A stretch of DNA of 64,000 bases from Megaleporinus macrocephalus (Eukaryota > Chordata > Actinopteri > Characiformes > Anostomidae), in the NCBI GenBank assembly GCA_021613375.1, contig CM038726.1:6795877-6859876 (forward strand), read 5' to 3'. Within the stretch, counting starts at the first letter, position 1. The number at the start of each line of letters is the position of its first letter. The notes below the pieces were generated by a model that saw only the letters and a list, made by a program, of their open reading frames with translations, did not search any database and was not told the origin of the DNA. A program made the position numbers and the translations under genes. Positions 11,801 to 21,814 of this stretch are shown here, one piece after another.

Positions 11801-13080
11801 CTCCCCAGAGGCGTTCCGCACAATGACTACTGGCGCTGCCCATGGTCCTGAGGCTGGTTCGATAATGTCCTCCTCTAACATTCTTTGTATTTGCTGCTTG
11901 ATAAGTTTCTTTTTCAATGGAGAGGTGCGTTGGGGGGGGTGGGGGGGTGGGGGGGGGGGGGGATTGATTGGCCTGGCATCCCCGGTTTCAATGCGATGCT
12001 CCGCCAGAGTGGTGTGACCAAGGCTGCCAGAAAACAGACCCTGAAAGTCCCCCAAAAGTTCCTGCAATTTCTCCTTCTGATCTTGGTTCCACGAAGATTC
12101 TCCTACCTTGACAGCTATTGGGCTGAATTCCCCCTGTGGGCAGGAAAGGTCAGGACCACTGTTTCCTCAAGCAGGGGAGGGGTGCCTCATCGATACGACC
12201 TCCCCCCTCGCAGGTGTCCCTGGAGCTGCTCCCTTTTCCTTGCTCGGCCCCCGTCTGCATGCGACATGCCTGGTGGGTTGCGATATTGTGGTGAAGACTT
12301 GCCACCAGCTCTCCCTGCCATAGCGCCTGACTCACATTCTACCTCCCATGATCCAAGGAATTGCACTGAGGGCAAGTATGTGCAGTGAAACCAGGCAAGG
12401 AACACCCATAGCAAAACACAGATGCAGCTGACCTTCTTGGAGGAGGCAGTGGTCTATTGCGGCCACAGTGACCAAGGGCTGCATGCAATTCATGGGCTTG
12501 CAGCAACAGCATACTTCTCCAAAGCGTGTTTACAGATAATCTCAACCTGTCCATTTTCAGGTGCTGGGTTCCTGAGCTTAGCGAATTCACATAGCATGTG
12601 TGCAACAAAAGTTAGCAGGGGCTCGTCAGGAGCTTGAACGTGGTCAAGAATGTTTCTCCAAATTCTTTCCTGGTTATCGAATGGTCAGAAAGGTTTTTGA
12701 AAAAGTTCTGAAAACTGAGCCCAGCTTCGAAGATGAGATTTGAGTACCCGAAACCAGCGAGCAGGCTCACCCCTTAGGAACCTCGGCAGTTCTGACAGGA
12801 TTTGGGCATCTGACAACCCCACATCGTGCTTGTAAGAGTCCACCGCACGAAGCCAATCTTCCGGAGAGACACCACTGGAGTCAAAACCGGATGTTCAAGC
12901 TTGGATTGCTGCAACAGGGAAGTCAAGACCCTCGATGTGCTACTGAGAACAGACGATTGTGTCCCGTGGTTCACAATCATCATCGCTGGTTAAAAAGCTC
13001 TAATTCTGGCCTGGCCCCTTCACTTCTCTTGCGTTCCCTTAGGTGTTGCAACCTCACTTTAAATGAGCCATTTTAGGTTG
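8805..13080 (-). mobile_element. Ty3/Gypsy LTR retrotransposon, broken internal region (gag-pol)
   Basis: Minus-strand order: gag remnant (about 12.6-13.0 kb), a zinc knuckle CYGCSLPGFTAHTCPQC (about 12.37-12.42 kb), reverse transcriptase with LCVDYRGLNQVT, FTIDLARGYWQV and the catalytic YLDD (about 11.45-11.85 kb), RNase H with FYLYTDACDMGLG and YTDHSSLKWL, and the integrase zinc finger and core (WEVVGVDFVGPLP, YLISDRGT, TAYHPQTNATERVNRTL; about 9.9-10.4 kb). A C-terminal part follows, ending in YNLRPR and a stop at 8941. At least six frame breaks make it non-functional. I could not find paired LTRs, a primer-binding site or target duplications. It separates GIMAP-3 from GIMAP-4 together with the LINE and MITE that follow. 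Confidence 0.9.
11930..11965 (+). repeat. G-rich homopolymer tract inside the Gypsy element
   Basis: Runs of 7-13 G separated by single T lie in the region between protease and RT; on the coding strand they read as polyproline. The tract is a possible G-quadruplex site and also a likely place for sequencing or assembly length errors. Confidence 0.7.
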
Positions 13081-13150
13081 TAACACTATATAATTGCAAA
13101 ATATAGCTGAAAAAAGAGAGTAACAAAGATTTTACTTAGATATTTACAAC

Positions 13151-13830
13151 TAGAGATGGAAGGATCGATCGGCTATGTATCGGTTTTGGCCAATTTTTAA
13201 TCAAAATATGCGATCGGCTGATATTTCTCCAATTTAGAGCCGATCCCGAGAGCCGATTGATGGCGTTAAACAAATGAGCTTAATTTCTGTATTTCCAGCT
13301 AGCGTTTCATCCAGGGAGAGGAGAACCCCCTCCCTGCAATTCCTATCAGAACCTCTAGGTGGGAATACACACCCTTTCATTTTCGACAGACTGGCAGCGA
13401 CGTTGCAGAAAAAAATGCGCTGAAAGTAAGCTTGTCCGTCTGGCAGTTGTTTACCATACGTGACAGGCTCATCCAGGACGTTTTTAAAATGTGTAAAATC
13501 AGCGTGTTTCATTGCGGATTAATTAGCTTTTTTTGTTTTAAATGAAGGGTCTAAATGTAATGATTGCAGTATTGGATATATCTGTTTGATTTACTTTGTT
13601 TATTTAGTGTAAATTCTGTTTAAAATATTATGCTGTTTCATATGAGCTCGTTAAAAATGGTAATAAACCAGTTTCAACCATGTGTTATGACTTGCTTGCT
13701 CTAAAATAACTACATGTAGACTGCCATGGCGAATACCCCGCCCTCTATCGGTATCAGCTATTGGCCGATCGTGCTGAAAGGTGAACGGCGATCGGAATCG
13801 GCCTCAAAAACGCTGAACGGTCCATCACTA
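13151..13830. mobile_element. hAT-type non-autonomous element (MITE A)
   Basis: Begins tagagatgga and ends tccatcacta (imperfect inverted terminal repeats) and is flanked by an exact 8-bp duplication tttacaac (13143-13150 and 13831-13838), the target length of hAT transposons. Both ends carry related atcggc-rich sub-repeats. No transposase is encoded. It is inserted in the GIMAP unit spacer. MITE B at 24.8 kb is a shorter relative. Confidence 0.88.
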
Positions 13831-14278
13831 TTTACAACCAAGTCAATGTAACTTAAAACATTTAATCTTTGGTAATTTAGTTAATCTTTTCAAGATTCAA
13901 GATTCAAGATTCAAGAGTTTTATTGTCATATGTACAGCAGAACAGACAGTTACACTGTACAATGAAATTCTTACTTTGCTGTTCCTCCATTCACCAATAG
14001 ATAAGATAACAAATAAAAGAAATAAAAAATATATATACAAAATATACAAAGTATAACAATATAAGTTGAAATAGATAAAAATATTTTTATAGTTAAAGAA
14101 TAAAAAATAAAAGTTATGTGTGCTTTTATGTGCAAGTATGAAGAGCAGCAGCCATAAAGTGCAAGTTGCAAGTAACGAATGTAAACAATAATGTTTTGTG
14201 CGAGTAGTGAATGTAAACAGTATTCTGACAGTACAGTGAGTGTAAGGTGCAGTTTAAATCAGACCAGTTAAAACCAGT

Positions 14279-15019
14279 TCAGAAAGGAGAGGTTGGAGAG
14301 GTAGTGCGTGAGGTGTTCACAAGCCTGATGGCCTGTGAGTAGAAACTGTTTGTCAGTCTTGTGGTCCTGGACTTCACACTCCTGTAACGTCTGCCTGAAG
14401 GTAAACGTGTGAAGAGTGTGTGCTGGGGGTGTGTACTGTCCCTGATTATGTTGTGGGCCCTCCTGGTGACCCTGGTGTGGTAGATGTTCTGTAGTGAGGG
14501 GAAGGCTGCTCCTGAGATGGACTGTGCAGTTTTGATCACACGCTGGAGAGCCTTTCTGTCCTGAGCAGTAGAGTTTCCATACCAGACGATGATGGAGCTG
14601 GTAAGAACACTCTCAATCATACTCCTGTAGAAGGTGCTGAGAATTTTTGTTGGCATACCAAATTTTCTCAGCCTTCTCAGAAAGTACAGTCGCTGCTGGG
14701 ACTTCCTGATGATGATCTGAGTGTTGTGGGACCAGCTGAGATCCTCACTGATGTGAATGCCAAGAAACTTAAAGGTTTTCACCCTCTCTACCTCAGTCTC
14801 CCCTATGTACAGGGGTGTGTGTAGCTCTCGCTTCCTCCTTGGATCAACAATCATTTCCTTGGTCTTGTCTGCATTCAAGGAAAGATTGTTGTCATGACAC
14901 CAGGCCACCAGCTCAGCCACCTCCTTCCTGTACGCTGTCTCTTCCCCACCAGTGATCAGTCCAATGACTGTAGTATCATCAGCAAATTTGATGATGCTGG
15001 TGTTGTTCTGGGAGGCCAC
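14279..15019 (-). CDS. LINE reverse transcriptase, C-terminal part
   Basis: Continues the RT immediately after the frame break: the catalytic block FADDTTV lies about 13 residues in, followed by the thumb and connection region (NADKTKEMIVD, VKTFKFLGIHIS, SWSHNT, FYRSMIESVL) and a C-terminal end typical of this LINE group (LPSGRRYRS). The annotated first residue is just the first ATG in the frame and not a real start. Confidence 0.85.
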   Translation of the reverse strand: MASQNNTSIIKFADDTTVIGLITGGEETAYRKEVAELVAWCHDNNLSLNADKTKEMIVDPRRKRELHTPLYIGETEVERVKTFKFLGIHISEDLSWSHNTQIIIRKSQQRLYFLRRLRKFGMPTKILSTFYRSMIESVLTSSIIVWYGNSTAQDRKALQRVIKTAQSISGAAFPSLQNIYHTRVTRRAHNIIRDSTHPQHTLFTRLPSGRRYRSVKSRTTRLTNSFYSQAIRLVNTSRTTSPTSPF

Positions 15020-17288
15020 GCAGTCGTATGTGAAGAGCGTGTACAGAAGGGGGGCTCAGCACACAGCCTTGAGGGACCCCTGTGCTCACTGTTCTTGTGC
15101 TGGATGTGCAGCTGCCGACTCTGACTGACTGGGGTCTGTCTGTTAGAAAGTTCAGCACCCAGTTGCAGAGGGCTGGTGTCAGTCCGAGGGTGAGGAGCTT
15201 TTCTGAGAGTCTGTGTGGGATGACCGTGTTGAATGCTGAACTGTAGTCAATAAAGAGCATTCTGACATATGTGTCCTTGCCCTCCAGGTGTGTGAGGGCT
15301 TTGTGAAGAGTAGCGTTGATTGCGTCGTCTGTAGACCGGTTCCGGCGGTATGCGAACTGTAAAGGATCTATAGTGTTGGGAATGGTCTTCCGGATGTGAG
15401 TCATGACTATCCTCTCGAAGCACTTCATCACGATTGAAGTGAGTGCAACAGGGCGATAGTCATTTAGGCATCTCACATTACTTTTCTTTGGGAGGGGCAC
15501 GATGGTGGTGGTCTTAAAACAGGATGGCACAAAAGCTTGCGTGAGTGACAGATTGAATATGTCTACAAACACATCAGCCAGTTCTGATGAGCAAACCCTG
15601 AGCGCACGCCCGGGGATGTTGTCTGGGCCTGCTGCTCTGCGTGGGTTGATTCTCATCAGGTTCCTGCGCACATCCACTGTTGTTACAATGAGTGATGGGT
15701 TCTGTGTGCTCTCCTTGGCCGCAATGTCCTTCAGTTGGTCAAGGTTGAAGACATCGAAGCGAGCATAGAACTCATTCAGCTCATCAGGCAATGCAGAATG
15801 GCTGGTTGTGAGTGCCGTGCTTGTTTGTTGATGGTTGGTGATACGGTGCAGTCCTTGCCACATGCGCCGGGAGTCTGCTGTGGTGTAGTAGCCCTCCAGC
15901 TTCAGCCTGTACTGTCTCTTAGCTTCTCTGATAGATCTACACAGGTCGTATCTAGACCTTTTGTAGTCATCAGCGTTGCCAGAGAGAAATGCAGTCTGGC
16001 GAGCACGTAGCATGGACCGAACTTCACCATTTATCCATGGTTTTTGGTTGGGGTACTTTATGCAGCGCTTTGAAGGGACAATGGTTTCAATGCAGCTGCT
16101 GATGTAACCAGTTACCCCAGAAGCATAGTCCTCTAGATCAACAGAACCATCCTCTCTCACAGCAGCAGTTCTAAACACATCCCAGTTTGTACTGTCAAAG
16201 CAGTCCTGAAGCACTGAATCAGTTTCTTCATTCCACACTTTAACAGTTTTACTCACTGGAAGTGACCGCTTGAGGAGTTGTCTGTATGCTGGGTAGAGGA
16301 AGACGGAGATGTGATCGGACTGTCCGAAGTGTGGCCGAGGCACAGCTCTGTAGGCCCCCCTCACGTTGCTGTAGACTTGGTCAAGTAATTTGTTCTCCCT
16401 CGTTGGGAAGCTCACGTGCTGATGGTACTTGGGGAGGACAGTCCTCAGGTTGCAATGATTAAAGTCGCCGGCAACAATAAACACGGCGTCCGGGTGCGCG
16501 GTCTCTTGTTTACTGATGACGTCATGCAGCAGCCCCAGCGCCGCAGCGGAGTTCGCGCGAGGCGGAATGTAAACAGCCAGAATAAACACACCGCTAAACT
16601 CTCTCGGCAGATAGTGGGGTCTGCACTTCACCATCAGCAGTTCTAAGTCCGCTAGACAAAGTTTTTCAACTGTCTTTACGTCTGAACACCACGCGTTGTT
16701 TACGTAAACACAGACACCGCCACCTTTGTTCTTCCCCGACGCTGCCGTGCGGTCGCCACGGTGAACGGAGTGAGTGTCTAGCTGGATCGCTGATTCTGGC
16801 GTGTTGCCAGAAAGCCAGGTTTCTGTGAAGACCAGAGCACAACACTCTCTGATCTCACGCTGAGCTGTTATTCTGGTTCTCAGCTCATCCAGCTTGTTTT
16901 CGAGGGAGCGAACATTAGCTAGCAACAGGCTAGGTAGCGGTGGCCGCGTAGCTCTCGCCTTTAGCCTAGCATGTAGCCCACCTCTCTTACCCCGCTTCCG
17001 TCTTGGCCGCTCTGTTTGTCGGCTGCGCCGCTCACCCGAGGCCGGTGCTGCTGGGCCTTGCGCGGAGCTGGTGAAGTGCGAGTGCGAGCGTAACAGAAAG
17101 CTGAAGTCAGAAAGGCTAAAGGTAAGTTCATGTCGAACTTTACCAATCTCCAGGAGTGCCTCTCTACTGTAGCTAAATGTTCCGGATGTATACTGTACAT
17201 TTAAAATAAATACTAAAGACAAAATAAATAATAAATAACGTTGGCTTCCGGAGGAACACACAAAGACGTCTGCCACGGTGGGCGCCAT
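14979..17288 (-). CDS. LINE endonuclease and first part of reverse transcriptase
   Basis: 769 codons, the longest open frame in the window. A basic N-terminal region (RRKRGKRGG near residue 100) precedes the APE-type endonuclease, with LLANVRSLENKLDEL, TETWL, VAGDFNH and the SDH box. The RT begins around residues 560-700 with [32 protein letters not shown] and STGVPQGCVLSP. After that block the frame is wrong: the last 35 or so residues are out of frame. The switch point is a run of six C on the coding strand near 15050. Removing one C from the run would reconnect it with the next entry, so this is one protein split by a 1-base change or an assembly error. The role is reverse transcription of its own RNA at nicked target DNA. 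Confidence 0.88.
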   Translation of the reverse strand: MAPTVADVFVCSSGSQRYLLFILSLVFILNVQYTSGTFSYSREALLEIGKVRHELTFSLSDFSFLLRSHSHFTSSAQGPAAPASGERRSRQTERPRRKRGKRGGLHARLKARATRPPLPSLLLANVRSLENKLDELRTRITAQREIRECCALVFTETWLSGNTPESAIQLDTHSVHRGDRTAASGKNKGGGVCVYVNNAWCSDVKTVEKLCLADLELLMVKCRPHYLPREFSGVFILAVYIPPRANSAAALGLLHDVISKQETAHPDAVFIVAGDFNHCNLRTVLPKYHQHVSFPTRENKLLDQVYSNVRGAYRAVPRPHFGQSDHISVFLYPAYRQLLKRSLPVSKTVKVWNEETDSVLQDCFDSTNWDVFRTAAVREDGSVDLEDYASGVTGYISSCIETIVPSKRCIKYPNQKPWINGEVRSMLRARQTAFLSGNADDYKRSRYDLCRSIREAKRQYRLKLEGYYTTADSRRMWQGLHRITNHQQTSTALTTSHSALPDELNEFYARFDVFNLDQLKDIAAKESTQNPSLIVTTVDVRRNLMRINPRRAAGPDNIPGRALRVCSSELADVFVDIFNLSLTQAFVPSCFKTTTIVPLPKKSNVRCLNDYRPVALTSIVMKCFERIVMTHIRKTIPNTIDPLQFAYRRNRSTDDAINATLHKALTHLEGKDTYVRMLFIDYSSAFNTVIPHRLSEKLLTLGLTPALCNWVLNFLTDRPQSVRVGSCTSSTRTVSTGVPQGCVLSPPSVHALHIRLRGLPEQHQHHQIC

Positions 17289-17329
17289 CTTGTTCTTATG
17301 ATGTTGTTCTTATGATGTCTTGTTCTTTC

Positions 17330-18444
17330 AACCATTTGAAGTCCACCATTTGTCCTCACATCACAGCTCCTTGAATCATCATTCACTGTTGAATCATCTA
17401 AATGATTTGGAGCTTGAATTCACACTTAGCCTTAAAGTCCTTATTAGATCTGTATCTGTATAAAACCTGTTTCTCTCTAGATTACCATGTCACGCCTCTC
17501 GTTCTAGCTGGTGAGACCGCTAGTCCCACGGACTACACTACCCAGAACCCTTGGGTGGATGACGTCACGGTCACATGTCCCCGTGCCACCTATTGTTCAC
17601 AGTCACCCGAATATTGACTGCACCTGTTCTTAATCACCTGCACACTATAAAGACTCTGTCTCACACCTCCACTAGTTGCGAGGTTTTGCTTTGTTCATTT
17701 CACTGCAAATCTGAGCGTTATTGTATCCTGTTCTGCGTATGACCCTAGTTCTGTTATTCGACTACGTTGTTGGATTTGCCTTTGATATTCTCTTTTTGGT
17801 GTCCTTTCTGTCCACCCCACGCCTGACACACCACAGTGTACTCTGATTGGCAGCATCACAGTCAGACTAAATAAGACTGTATAGAAAACCATACAGCCTG
17901 AAAAAAACATCCTGGCTGCACACTGATTTAACCCCATCAACCCTGGACTGACCGTTCAATTACAATTGCTAAGCCTAACTCTTCATTTGTTAACTATAAA
18001 CTTATTTATTAATTTATTAATATTAAGCATTATTGTTCAAATAATTAAGAGATTACACTACAACTTTATAATAAAGTTATTAATTGTAAGTGTTATTATA
18101 CAGATTCAACTTTTTGTTAAAGCTTATTACTCAGTTATTACTATTAATCATTGTAGTATAGTTAATATTAAATATAGTTATTCTGTTGTTAATATAAATT
18201 TTTATTCAGTGATTAACGCTTAAAATCTTACAAACTGTGATTGCAATATGATGCAGTAAATTAAGAAGTGCTGATGAATCAGTAATATGACATTATTTTA
18301 TTAATTGTTAAAAGTGTACAGAATAAGTAGGTGACAATTAGAGTTTTGAAAGTGACGCATTAAAGTGTGAATTTCATGCAAGACTTTGGGCAAGAAATGG
18401 TTAATAAATAATTTTGTTCTCATTTTAGAAACAAAAAAACTCAC
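17330..18444 (-). repeat. GIMAP unit spacer/intron, class A, with a solo LTR inside
   Basis: Picks up the class A spacer where the LINE stops (ccaccatttgtcctcacatc) and runs to GIMAP-4, interrupted only by the solo LTR at 17488-17828. No exon was seen. Confidence 0.7.
17488..17828 (+). mobile_element. Solo LTR
   Basis: Starts tgtcacgcct and ends cctgaca, the TG...CA form with short inverted ends TGTCA/TGACA. It is flanked by a 5-bp target repeat (tacca on the left, cacca on the right; other spacer copies read cacca, so one side has mutated). A TATA-like tataaag lies near 17647 on the plus strand. Other spacer copies lack this segment, which confirms an insertion. Internal retroelement genes are absent. 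Confidence 0.65.
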
Positions 18445-19146
18445 CCATCAATGATCTGATGTGCTCTCTCTGCTTCTGTACCTTCATCATCCTCTCTTTC
18501 GCTCTCTCCTCCTCTGCTCTCCTCTTCTCTTCCACCTCCTGTAGAATCTTTCTGTCCATTTCAAAATGGCGTCCACTGTTTGCTGCCACCATCTCCTCTA
18601 TCTTCTCCAGCAGCTCTGTGACCTGAGAGTCATCACCACTGTTCATATTGTTGAGAACATGATACCTGTTCCCACATTTCTCCACCAGCCACTGGAGGTC
18701 CTTCCCTTCTCTCTCAATGTGCTGCTCTATCGGTGTGTCTCCCAGACAGTCTCCACAGGTGAACAGAACTATAGTGTGACTCCAGACTGTATCAGGTAGA
18801 AGTTTCAGATATCCTTCCATGTTTCTGTGATTCTCTTTAAAAACTCTGTCCACATGCATAACCAGTAGAACTGCATGAGGTCCTGGAGGACACAGAGACA
18901 CACTGAGTACAATCTCCTGTTTCAGTAACTTAGGGCTCCACTCTACAGGTTCATCTCTCCACCATCCTGGAGCTTCAACCACAGTGATGTGTCTCTCTGT
19001 TACTTCTCTCTGTCTCTTCACACACTGAGCAGTTGTCTTTAACTCAAACTCCTCTCTGTTCAGGATGGTGTTTCCTGCTGAACTCTTTCCAGAATATTTA
19101 TATCCCAGCAGCACAATCCTCAGATCTGAGAGACGGTGTGAGTCAC
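18445..19146 (-). CDS. GIMAP-4: AIG1-type immune-associated GTPase exon
   Basis: Open through 234 codons, one fewer than most copies because a residue is missing in the loop NHRNMEGY. P-loop GYKYSGKS, EAPGWW, the AIG1 box, TCGD and CGNRYHVLNN are present. The variable patch after EAPGWW is RDEPVEWSPKLL. Acceptor ctcacag and donor GTGAGT (18439-18444), phase 1 on both sides. It has a class A 5' flank. In transcription order it is the last exon before the Gypsy/LINE block that separates it from GIMAP-3. Confidence 0.9.
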
Positions 19147-20301
19147 CTGTGAGGAACAATGTGAACAATCACAAACCAGTACAGACACAGTCACCAACAT
19201 AAAAGAATAAAATTAAACCCAGTTAGTGAATAAATGCAAATACTACAATTTAACTGAGTATCTTGAACACTTTCCTCACAAATACGTTTGAGAAAAAGTA
19301 AAAATATTATCATTTGAAAATGTTTAGCAAAGACTTTTCTTAAATATATGCAACTAAATCAATATAGCTACAAACTCTTAGTTTTAATGTATAAAATGTT
19401 CAGTGTGTTTTATTTAGATATATAATTTAGGTATAGAACACTGGTTCACAGGACATTTAATCTTTGTTAACTTAGTTAACCTTTTTTACCATTTGGAAGT
19501 CTACCATTTGTCTTCAAATCCCAGCTCCTTGAATTCTCACTCACTGTTGAATCATCTAAATGATCTGGAGCTTGAATTCACACTTAGCCTTAAAGTCCTT
19601 ATTAGATCTGAATCTATAACCTGTTTCTCACTAGATCACCACAGTGTACTCTGATCTGCAGCATCACAGTCAGACTGTTAGTTTCTAAATAAGACTGTAT
19701 AGAATAACCATACAGCCTGAACAAACCCCTCCTAGCTGCACACAGATTTAACCCCATCAACCCTGGACTGACCATTCAATTACAAATGCAAAGCCTAACG
19801 CTTCATTAATGAACTATAAGTCTAATTATTCAGTTGGTAATATTAAGCTTTATTGTTCAGGTATTATTCTAAAGACTAATACTGAAGGGACTGCACTATA
19901 ATTTATAACATAGTTATTAATGTCGCGTATTATTATACAGATTCAAAGTTTTGTTAAAGCTTGTTACTCAGTACAAATATTAATCATTATAGTATAGTTA
20001 TTAATAATAAATAGAATTATTTTGTTTTTAATCTTAATCATTTGTATTCAGGGATTAACGCTTAAAATCTTACAGATTGGGTTTGCAATATGACATGTAG
20101 TGAATTAAAATTGTTGATAAATCAATATGACATTATTTTATTAATTGTTAAAAGTGTATTATTGAGTCACAACTACAGAATAAGTAGAAAATTCTTGGAG
20201 TTTTAAAAGTGGGGAATTAACGTGTGAATTTTATGCCAGACTTTTAGCATGAAATGGTTAATAAATAATTTTGTTCTCATTTTAGAAATAAAAACACTCA
20301 C
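19147..20301 (-). repeat. GIMAP unit spacer/intron, class A
   Basis: A complete copy of the class A spacer without large insertions, so it is a good reference for the unit (about 1.15 kb between exons). Nothing else was recognised. Confidence 0.78.
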
Positions 20302-21006
20302 CCATCAATGATCTGATGTGCTCTCTCTGCTTCTGCACCTTCATCATCCTCTCTTTCACTCCCTCTTCCTCTGCTCTCCTCTTCTCTTCCACCTCCTGTA
20401 GAATCTTTCTGTCCATTTCAAAATGGCGTCCACTGTTTGCTGCCACCATCTCCTCTATCTTCTCCAGCAGCTCTGTGACCTGAGAGTCATCACTCCTGTT
20501 CATATTGTTGAGAACATGATACCTGTTCCTACATTTCTCCACCAGCCACTGGAGGTCCTTCCCTTCTCTCTCAATGTGCTGCTCTATGGGTGTGTCTCCC
20601 AGCAAGTCTCCACAGGTGAACAGAACTATAGTGTGACTCCAGACTGCATTAGTTAGAGGTTTTAAATAATCTTCTACTATGTTTGTGTAATTCCCATTCA
20701 ACACACGTTTCACACGTATGACCAGTAGAACAGCATGAGGTCCTGGAGGACACAGAGACACACTGAGTACAATCTCCTGTTTCAGTAACTCAGTGTTCTC
20801 CTCTACAAGTACATTTCTCCACCATCCTGGAGCTTCAACCACAGTGATGTGTCTCTCTGCTACTTCTCTCTGTCTCTTCACACACTGAGCAGTTCTCTTT
20901 AACTCAAACTCCTCTCTGTTCAGGATGGTGTTTCCTGCTGAACTCTTCCCAGCATCTCTGCACCCCAGCAGTACAATCCTCAGATCTGAGAGACGGTGTA
21001 AATCAC
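20302..21006 (-). CDS. GIMAP-5: AIG1-type immune-associated GTPase exon
   Basis: Open through 235 codons. P-loop GCRDAGKS, EAPGWW, the AIG1 box and TCGD are present; the G5-region block reads CRNRYHVLNN (Gly to Arg). Variable patches are RNVLVEENTELL and VKRVLNGNYTN. The exon begins GDLHRLSD, a His-Arg context with Leu in place of Ser. Acceptor ctcacag and donor GTGAGT (20296-20301), both phase 1; class A 5' flank. Confidence 0.9.
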
Positions 21007-21740
21007 CTGTGAGGAACAATGTGAACAATCACAAACCAGTACAGACACAGTCACCAACGTAACAGAATACAATTAAACCCAATTAATGAATAAATGCAAA
21101 TGCTACAATTTAACAGAGTATCTTGAATACTTTCCCCACAAATACGTTTGAGAAAAAGTACAAATGTTATCATCTGAAAATGTTTAGCAAAGACTTTACT
21201 TAAATAAATGCAACTAAATCAATGTAGCTACAAACTCTTAGTTTTAATGTTCTGAATTTTCAGTGTGTTTTATTTAGATATATAATTTAGGTATAGACCA
21301 CTGGGTCACAGGACATTTAATCTTTTGAAATTCTGTTTGGAAGTCCACCATTTGTCCTCACATCAAAGCCCATTGAATCCTCATTCACTGTTGAATCATT
21401 TAAATGGTCTGGAGCTTAAATTCACACTTAGCCTTAAAGCATCACAGTCAGACTATTAGTTTCTAAATAAGACTGTATAGAATAACCATATAGGCTGAAC
21501 AAACCCATCCTAGCTGAACACTGATTTCACCCCATTAACCCTGGACTGACCATTCAATTACAAACACTAAGCCTAAGGCTTAATTAATGAACTATAAGTC
21601 TATATATTCAGTTGTTAATATTAAGTATTATTGTTCAGCTATTAAAAGACTAAAAATTAAGGGACTCCACTACAACTTTATAACAGAATTATTAAAGGTA
21701 AGTGTTAATCAATCAGGTAATTAATCAGTTGTTAATATTA
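21007..21740 (-). repeat. GIMAP unit spacer/intron, class A (part)
   Basis: Homologous to the other class A spacers, with an internal loss of roughly 80 bases around 21440, where the segment before cagcatcacag is missing. It is cut at its far end by hAT insertions; the rest of this spacer resumes near 23640. Confidence 0.7.
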
Positions 21741-21814
21741 ACCCTCATTAGTATAGATCTCAATACTAAATATATTATTGGCTGGAGCCAACCCCAGCCT
21801 CATCGGGCGAAGGC

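Larger units (their letters stand above)
13891..17300 (-). mobile_element. L2/CR1-superfamily LINE, nearly intact
   Basis: The only large well-preserved retroelement here. It carries one long endonuclease/RT frame, split once (see the two coding entries), and a 3' untranslated region. It ends in a short 7-bp tandem repeat (caagatt on the plus strand, 13891-13917), the usual kind of tail for this LINE group. It is inserted in the class A spacer between ttaatctttt and tctttcaacc, which may represent the target duplication. Confidence 0.9.
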
